Source: JAALLB01 sp964502215 (GTDB taxonomy: Bacteria > Pseudomonadota > Alphaproteobacteria > Rhizobiales > Rhizobiaceae). Taken from it: 64,000 bases of DNA. The stretch is taken from assembly GCA_964502215.1 (NCBI GenBank), contig CAZCUN010000001.1:75569-139568 (forward strand), read 5' to 3'. The position numbers and the translations under genes are program-made. This document shows positions 60,635 to 64,000 of the stretch, one piece after another; the stretch's first letter is position 1, and every line of letters starts with the position of its first letter. The notes below the pieces were generated by a model, which saw nothing but the letters and a program-made list of their open reading frames with translations, was not told where the DNA came from and did no database searches.

Positions 60635-60670
60635 AGCCTATCGTGTATAGAGAGAATTATTTGATAGGCT
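60635..60670. promoter_or_regulatory. Inverted repeat spanning the gap between clpB and the YjbR-like gene
   Basis: AGCCTATC (60635-60642) and GATAGGCT (60663-60670) form a perfect 8-base dyad with a 20-base spacer. The right arm ends 4 bases before the ATG at 60675 and covers the place of the ribosome binding site. It could attenuate translation of that gene or serve as a weak clpB terminator. Confidence 0.4.
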
Positions 60671-60674
60671 AAAA

Positions 60675-61040
60675 ATGATTACATATTACGAATATAATAT
60701 GTTTTGCTCCTCCCTTCCTGCAACGCATAAAGTCGTTCAGTGGGGTGGAGCTCACGTTTGGAAAGTTGGCGAAAAGGTTTTTGCCATTGGTGGGTGGTCA
60801 GATAATGATGATCCGTATGTAACTTTCAAGTGTTCCCCTCAAAGCTATGAAATTATGAAAGACCAACCAGGGCTTCGTCCTGCGCCGTATTTTGCATCAC
60901 GTGGTATGAAGTGGATACAAATGATAAGTGATGAAAGCTTGTCAAAAGAAGATTTAAAATTGTATCTGCGAGAATCCCATAAACTAGCAGCTTCAAACCT
61001 TACAAAAATTAGGCGCAAGGAATTAGGTTTGTCAGACTAA
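60675..61040 (+). CDS. MmcQ/YjbR-family protein
   Basis: A 121-residue protein of the MmcQ/YjbR family, which has a double-wing, CyaY-like fold and may bind DNA. Recognisable blocks are FCSSLPATHKVVQWGGAHVWKVGEKVFAIGGW (in parts), VTFKCSPQSYEIMKDQPGLRPAPYFASRGMKWIQM (in parts), and a helical end LYLRESHKLAASNLTK. The ATG at 60675 is used; a Met nine codons in is less likely. It lies between clpB and the convergent M23 peptidase gene, whose stop is 13 bases from its own. The function is not established. Confidence 0.85.
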   Translation: MITYYEYNMFCSSLPATHKVVQWGGAHVWKVGEKVFAIGGWSDNDDPYVTFKCSPQSYEIMKDQPGLRPAPYFASRGMKWIQMISDESLSKEDLKLYLRESHKLAASNLTKIRRKELGLSD

Positions 61041-61053
61041 ATGAGTTCGTGAC

Positions 61054-63048
61054 CTAGTTTAATGCAACCTTGTTTGTTGAATTTGGGTTTACCAATTGGT
61101 CAATGCGTTGTTTCTCAGCTAAAAATGTATCAAGTTCTTCATTCTTTAAGGCTTTACCTTTTGGAAGTCTGATGCGCATTGGATCAACACGATTGCCATT
61201 TACCTTTACTTCATAATGCAAATGCGGACCTGTAGAATAACCTGTTGAACCGACATACCCGATTACTTGGCCCTGACGAACCCTTGCGCCAGGCTTAATC
61301 CCTTTTGCATATGCAGTTTGATGCGAATAGCTTGTTTCATATCCATTAGCATGACGGACAATGGTTTGCTTGCCATATCCACTACCCCAGCCAGCTTTTT
61401 CAACAACGCCATTGCCAGCAGAAATAATTGGTGTTCCACGCGGAGCAGACCAATCAACGCCACCATGTAATTTTAAGCGGCGTGAAATTGGGTGACGACG
61501 CATGCCGTATGCTGATCTGAATTTACCGTTTGGAACGGGCTTTCTTAGAAGAAACTTCTTTGAGCTTTTTCCTTTGTCGTCATAATAATCAACAACACCT
61601 TTTTCATCTGCAAAGCGGTAATATTTACGGGTAACCTTACCCAGTTTTAAACCCGCATATAGAATTTCTGATTTACTTGTTGGCGTTTCTTTACCGCTTT
61701 CTAAAGACAGAAATAATTCAAGTGAATCAGTTGGGCTTATACGATTTTTAAAATCGACATCAAAAGCCATCATTCTAATCAGGGATGTTGCTAGTTCAGA
61801 TGTTAAGCCTTCATTCAGTGCTGTACGATATATGCCATCATAAACAGAGGGTAATTTAGAAGCCGCTATGACCGGTTTGTCGTTATCTTTGTCTTTTGTT
61901 TTCTTGATAATTTCTTCTGGGCTTTCAGGAGCGATTGCATAGACAAATTGTGTCTCTACTTCTGGACTGCTAGCGGCTCTATCTGGCCTTGCAATACTCA
62001 CTAAGTGTGTTGCGCCTCTAAAAACACTTACACTTGCAAGTGTTTTTAGTTTTTCGCCACCAGATGTTGTTTCATGTTGGAAATACGCTTGCATTGTATC
62101 TCCTTTCTTCAAAACATCCGTTCCAAGATCGCTTGATAGTACTTTTACAATTTCAAAAATCTCATCATTGGTTAAACCTTCTGCTGATAAAATTTGAGTA
62201 AGGCTAGCGTTGCCACGTACCTCAATTAACCTGTCTTCATACCAAGTGCCTGTATATGTCTCGTAATCAGCCTTGGGGAGAATGGATACGTTTTCTGCTG
62301 TAATTGTAACGTTGCCAGTATCTAGATTTAAGTTGCTTGAATTAGAAAACCCAGTTTTCTCGAAAACCGCAATCCCAGAAATGCGCGCTAATTTTAAATC
62401 TGGATTGGCAGCAAAGAGTTGGATTTGTTTTCTGATGTTGCTTGTGTTCGCATTAGGTGAGAACTTTTTGCCTACTTCTTCGTATGGGAAATCAGATATA
62501 TTTAGTGCAACTTCACTTTCAACGTCTGCACCATACATAAAGTCACTGCTTTTAGTAACTGTAACTGCTTTGCCAGAGTCGGAAAACACAGATAGAGCAT
62601 TAAAAGCAGGATATTTGGTTTTTGCACGTGGCGCTATTGCCATTGATGCTTTTATTGTCATGAATGGCTTTGCCTTAACGATCAACTGGTCACCATGTTT
62701 TGTCGATGTTGATGCCATTATGATATTTGATGGCTCTGCAGGCTGAATTTTTTTAAGAAGACTTGGGTGATTGCCTTTTAAAGCAAGTTCGGTGCTTGTG
62801 TCTTCTGAATTTGCGCGATCATACGCTTGAGCAGGGAGTGTAAGTTGTTGCCTGCCTTCGAGAGCAGCAAATAAAGCACCGCCCATTAACAAGAAGGATG
62901 TAACGCCAACGAGTATTGAACCTGCTAGCCATCGTTTGCTAACTTGTCTGCGTTCTGGGCGTTTAGAATGCTTGTGAACAAGCAAAGCAGGTAACTCGCC
63001 TAAAAATTGGGCTTCGGTGTCTACGTTATTATCCATGATATTATGCAA
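61054..63048 (-). CDS. M23-family peptidoglycan endopeptidase with membrane anchor
   Basis: A 664-residue protein anchored by one transmembrane segment (about residues 42-66) with a short cytoplasmic start. Most of the periplasmic part (about 70-490) has no recognised motif apart from an LysM/OapA-like stretch. The C-terminal M23 domain (about 500-630) has the zinc ligands in LHGGVDWSAPRGTPI and the HLHYEVKV motif, so it should be active in cutting peptide cross-links. Length and layout are typical of large rhizobial cell-elongation peptidases of the M23 type. It is the last gene before the rRNA leader, transcribed away from it. A second Met four codons in is possible. Confidence 0.9.
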   Translation of the reverse strand: MHNIMDNNVDTEAQFLGELPALLVHKHSKRPERRQVSKRWLAGSILVGVTSFLLMGGALFAALEGRQQLTLPAQAYDRANSEDTSTELALKGNHPSLLKKIQPAEPSNIIMASTSTKHGDQLIVKAKPFMTIKASMAIAPRAKTKYPAFNALSVFSDSGKAVTVTKSSDFMYGADVESEVALNISDFPYEEVGKKFSPNANTSNIRKQIQLFAANPDLKLARISGIAVFEKTGFSNSSNLNLDTGNVTITAENVSILPKADYETYTGTWYEDRLIEVRGNASLTQILSAEGLTNDEIFEIVKVLSSDLGTDVLKKGDTMQAYFQHETTSGGEKLKTLASVSVFRGATHLVSIARPDRAASSPEVETQFVYAIAPESPEEIIKKTKDKDNDKPVIAASKLPSVYDGIYRTALNEGLTSELATSLIRMMAFDVDFKNRISPTDSLELFLSLESGKETPTSKSEILYAGLKLGKVTRKYYRFADEKGVVDYYDDKGKSSKKFLLRKPVPNGKFRSAYGMRRHPISRRLKLHGGVDWSAPRGTPIISAGNGVVEKAGWGSGYGKQTIVRHANGYETSYSHQTAYAKGIKPGARVRQGQVIGYVGSTGYSTGPHLHYEVKVNGNRVDPMRIRLPKGKALKNEELDTFLAEKQRIDQLVNPNSTNKVALN

Positions 63049-63283
63049 ATTCCCGTATTTAGTCAGTAAGTTTTACCTTTAGATGTAAGGCATTGTAAAG
63101 CGATGTGCCAATATTGATAAATTACGATGCTTTTTTACCGTCGAAATAAAATAATTAAGATTTGAAAATGTCATAAAAGGGGCGAAAAAAGCCTATAAAT
63201 GGAATAAAATAGGGGTTTTGAATAAGATTAAAAAAATAGCTAAAAAAAAGTTCAAAAAAAATGCTTTTTTTTCAAATTATTCG

Positions 63284-63312
63284 TTGACACTTCGCTATAA
63301 GCCAGACTATAT
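63284..63312 (+). promoter_or_regulatory. rRNA operon promoter
   Basis: A perfect -35 TTGACA (63284-63289) is followed after 17 bases by CTATAT (63307-63312). A-tracts immediately upstream (about 63219-63280) resemble an UP element. It lies about 470 bases before the 16S start, the only strong promoter-like pair seen in the leader. Confidence 0.75.
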
Positions 63313-63323
63313 ACCCAAACAAC

Positions 63324-63362
63324 GAGAGCGCGGCGTCGCAAGCGACAAATAACTTCGCTCTC
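63324..63362 (+). repeat. Nested hairpin at the start of the rRNA leader
   Basis: Outer arms GAGAGCG (63324-63330) and CGCTCTC (63356-63362) enclose an inner hairpin GTCGC-AA-GCGAC (63335-63346). It begins about 5 bases after the expected transcription start and would form the 5' stem of the leader RNA. Confidence 0.65.
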
Positions 63363-63442
63363 TAGTTATCCTAAGAGTTTAGCACTCAAGTGCTTATCTC
63401 AGTGGTTGATTGATAAGACAAACGGATTGTCTTTCAGCCATC

Positions 63443-63474
63443 GAAACGACTTCGGTTGTTTCAGTTCTTTGACA
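63443..63474 (+). promoter_or_regulatory. UUCG hairpin followed by boxA-like antitermination site
   Basis: GAAACGAC-TTCG-GTTGTTTC (63443-63462) is an 8-pair stem with the very stable C(UUCG)G loop. Directly after it lies AGTTCTTTGACA (63463-63474), resembling boxA of rRNA antitermination (TGCTCTTTAACA). Such a hairpin plus boxA is the Nus-factor loading layout of rRNA leaders. Confidence 0.6.
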
Positions 63475-63583
63475 ATTGAATAATTAAAGAAAGAGAAACG
63501 TGGTTGGCGAATACCTGCTGGATACGTTATTGTAATCCTTTGCAATAATGATATCCGAACGAGACTTCGGCGGACACGTTTTT

Positions 63584-63647
63584 CGAGAATGTTACAAATA
63601 CCAAGAATGGCTTCGGTCATTCTAGGTGTGTTTAAAAAATGTTCTCG
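63584..63647 (+). repeat. Long stem with UUCG hairpin in the rRNA leader
   Basis: Outer arms CGAGAA (63584-63589) and TTCTCG (63642-63647) enclose AGAATGGC-TTCG-GTCATTCT (63604-63623), an 8-pair stem with one G-U pair and a UUCG loop. It is probably a folding or processing element of the precursor rRNA. Confidence 0.55.
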
Positions 63648-63680
63648 TCAATTCGTTGGTCATACCCATGATCAACAAAT

Positions 63681-63710
63681 AATATATGCAAATATATGCA
63701 AATATATGCG
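63681..63710 (+). repeat. Three tandem copies of a 10-base repeat in the rRNA leader
   Basis: AATATATGCA occurs at 63681-63690 and 63691-63700, and a third copy with one change (last base G) at 63701-63710. The block is flanked by GGTCAT (63658-63663) and TGACC (63711-63715), which could pair and present the repeats in a loop. Confidence 0.75.
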
Positions 63711-63782
63711 TGACCAGATCAACATTGAGTGCCTTTTTTTAAAGGTTTTGTTGATTTATAAAAGCCGATCAAAATCTCATAT

Positions 63783-64000
63783 CAAACTTGAGAGTTTGAT
63801 CCTGGCTCAGGACGAACGCTGGCGGCAGGCTTAACACATGCAAGTCGAACGCTCTCTTCGGAGAGAGTGGCAGACGGGTGAGTAACGCGTGGGAATCTAC
63901 CTAGTACTAAGGAACAACAGTTAGAAATGACTGCTAATACCTTATACGCCCTCCGGGGGAAAGATTTATCGGTATTAGATGAGCCCGCGTTTGATTAGCT
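63783..64000 (+). rRNA. rrs: 16S ribosomal RNA, 5' part (runs off window)
   Basis: The universal 5' sequence GAGAGTTTGATCCTGGCTCAG begins at about 63790, preceded by TCAAACTT, so the mature 5' end is near 63783. GACGAACGCTGGCGGCAGGC, TTAACACATGCAAGTCGAAC and GTGGCAGACGGGTGAGTAAC follow in the expected order, and the variable hairpin CTCTC-TTCG-GAGAG (V1 region) and a short V2 stem are of the alphaproteobacterial type. About 218 of roughly 1,480 bases lie in the window. It confirms a rightward rRNA operon. Confidence 0.97.

Larger units (their letters stand above)
63049..63782. other. 734-base region: M23 gene promoter and rRNA leader
   Basis: No protein gene is seen; an 81-residue open frame at 63589 runs into 16S rRNA and is spurious. 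About 63090-63280 is very A/T-rich, with A-tracts up to eight bases, fitting an UP element. The rRNA promoter, a nested hairpin, two UUCG-loop hairpins, a boxA-like site and a 10-base tandem repeat follow and are listed separately. Confidence 0.7.

Noticed and set aside
63589..63834. 81-residue open frame running into 16S rRNA
   Set aside because: It overlaps the rRNA gene and leader structures; not a protein.
1..64000. CRISPR arrays, tRNA genes, insertion sequences and prophage genes
   Set aside because: No regularly spaced repeats, tRNA cloverleafs, transposases or phage structural genes were seen; the only tyrosine recombinase is the core gene xerD.

Overview
The window reads as a chromosomal segment of a low-GC (roughly 40% by eye) alphaproteobacterium, most likely a marine member of the Hyphomicrobiales (Rhizobiales). 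This is inferred from the gene set and order: cobS-cobT with a J-domain gene and bolA; rpmB beside a DUF3108 gene; a SUV3-like helicase, S4 protein, fdxA, carD and rpoH; xerD, a tiny membrane protein gene, aroK and aroB; secA, ppiC-type isomerase, argJ, GNAT and mutT; a DUF4167 gene after prfA-prmC; and an alphaproteobacterial-type 16S rRNA start. A gene for the DMSP lyase DddP supports a marine lifestyle.

Layout. 0-6.8 kb: end of an unknown gene, a DUF2256 zinc-finger protein, an NDUFA9-like oxidoreductase with a TauE/SafE permease, a PilZ protein, an MFS drug exporter facing away from dddP, an OmpA-like lipoprotein and a small membrane protein. 6.8-13.4 kb: a GGDEF-EAL protein, a di-haem peroxidase, a decayed GGDEF pseudogene, UDP-glucose dehydrogenase and an M48 lipoprotein protease. 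13.4-26.2 kb: mostly leftward housekeeping genes (rpoH, carD, fdxA, S4 protein, helicase, DUF3108, cobS-cobT operon, J-domain) with rpmB, a VUT transporter and bolA rightward.

26.2-30.8 kb is the accessory-looking stretch: an Abi_2-type abortive infection protein, a LysR regulator divergent from an acyl-CoA dehydrogenase with two clear dyads between them, and an unrecognised 312-residue protein with a HEPN-like R-x4-H motif. 30.8-43.6 kb returns to core genes: xerD with a 48-residue membrane protein gene, the overlapping aroK-aroB-corC operon, accA, an L,D-transpeptidase lipoprotein, secA, ppiC, argJ, GNAT and mutT. 43.7-44.3 kb holds a Flp pilin and a Flp-like companion. 44.3-52.7 kb: methyltransferase, comF, grxC, nitrilase, DUF1178, an IlvD/Edd dehydratase with an aldo/keto reductase, ubiG and lysC. 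52.7-63.0 kb: ptsP, prfA-prmC, DUF4167, clpB, a YjbR-like protein and an M23 peptidase. The window ends in a structured rRNA leader and the first ~218 bases of 16S rRNA.

Links between genes: rpoH and a clpB with a plausible heat-shock promoter are both here; cobS and cobT encode two of the three subunits of aerobic cobaltochelatase; prfA and prmC form a release factor/methylase pair; aroK and aroB are both in the shikimate pathway. No CRISPR array, tRNA gene, insertion sequence or intact prophage was seen. The most notable items are dddP with an upstream dyad, the HEPN-like orphan next to an Abi gene, the GGDEF pseudogene, the unannotated-size small membrane protein, and the Flp-like companion.
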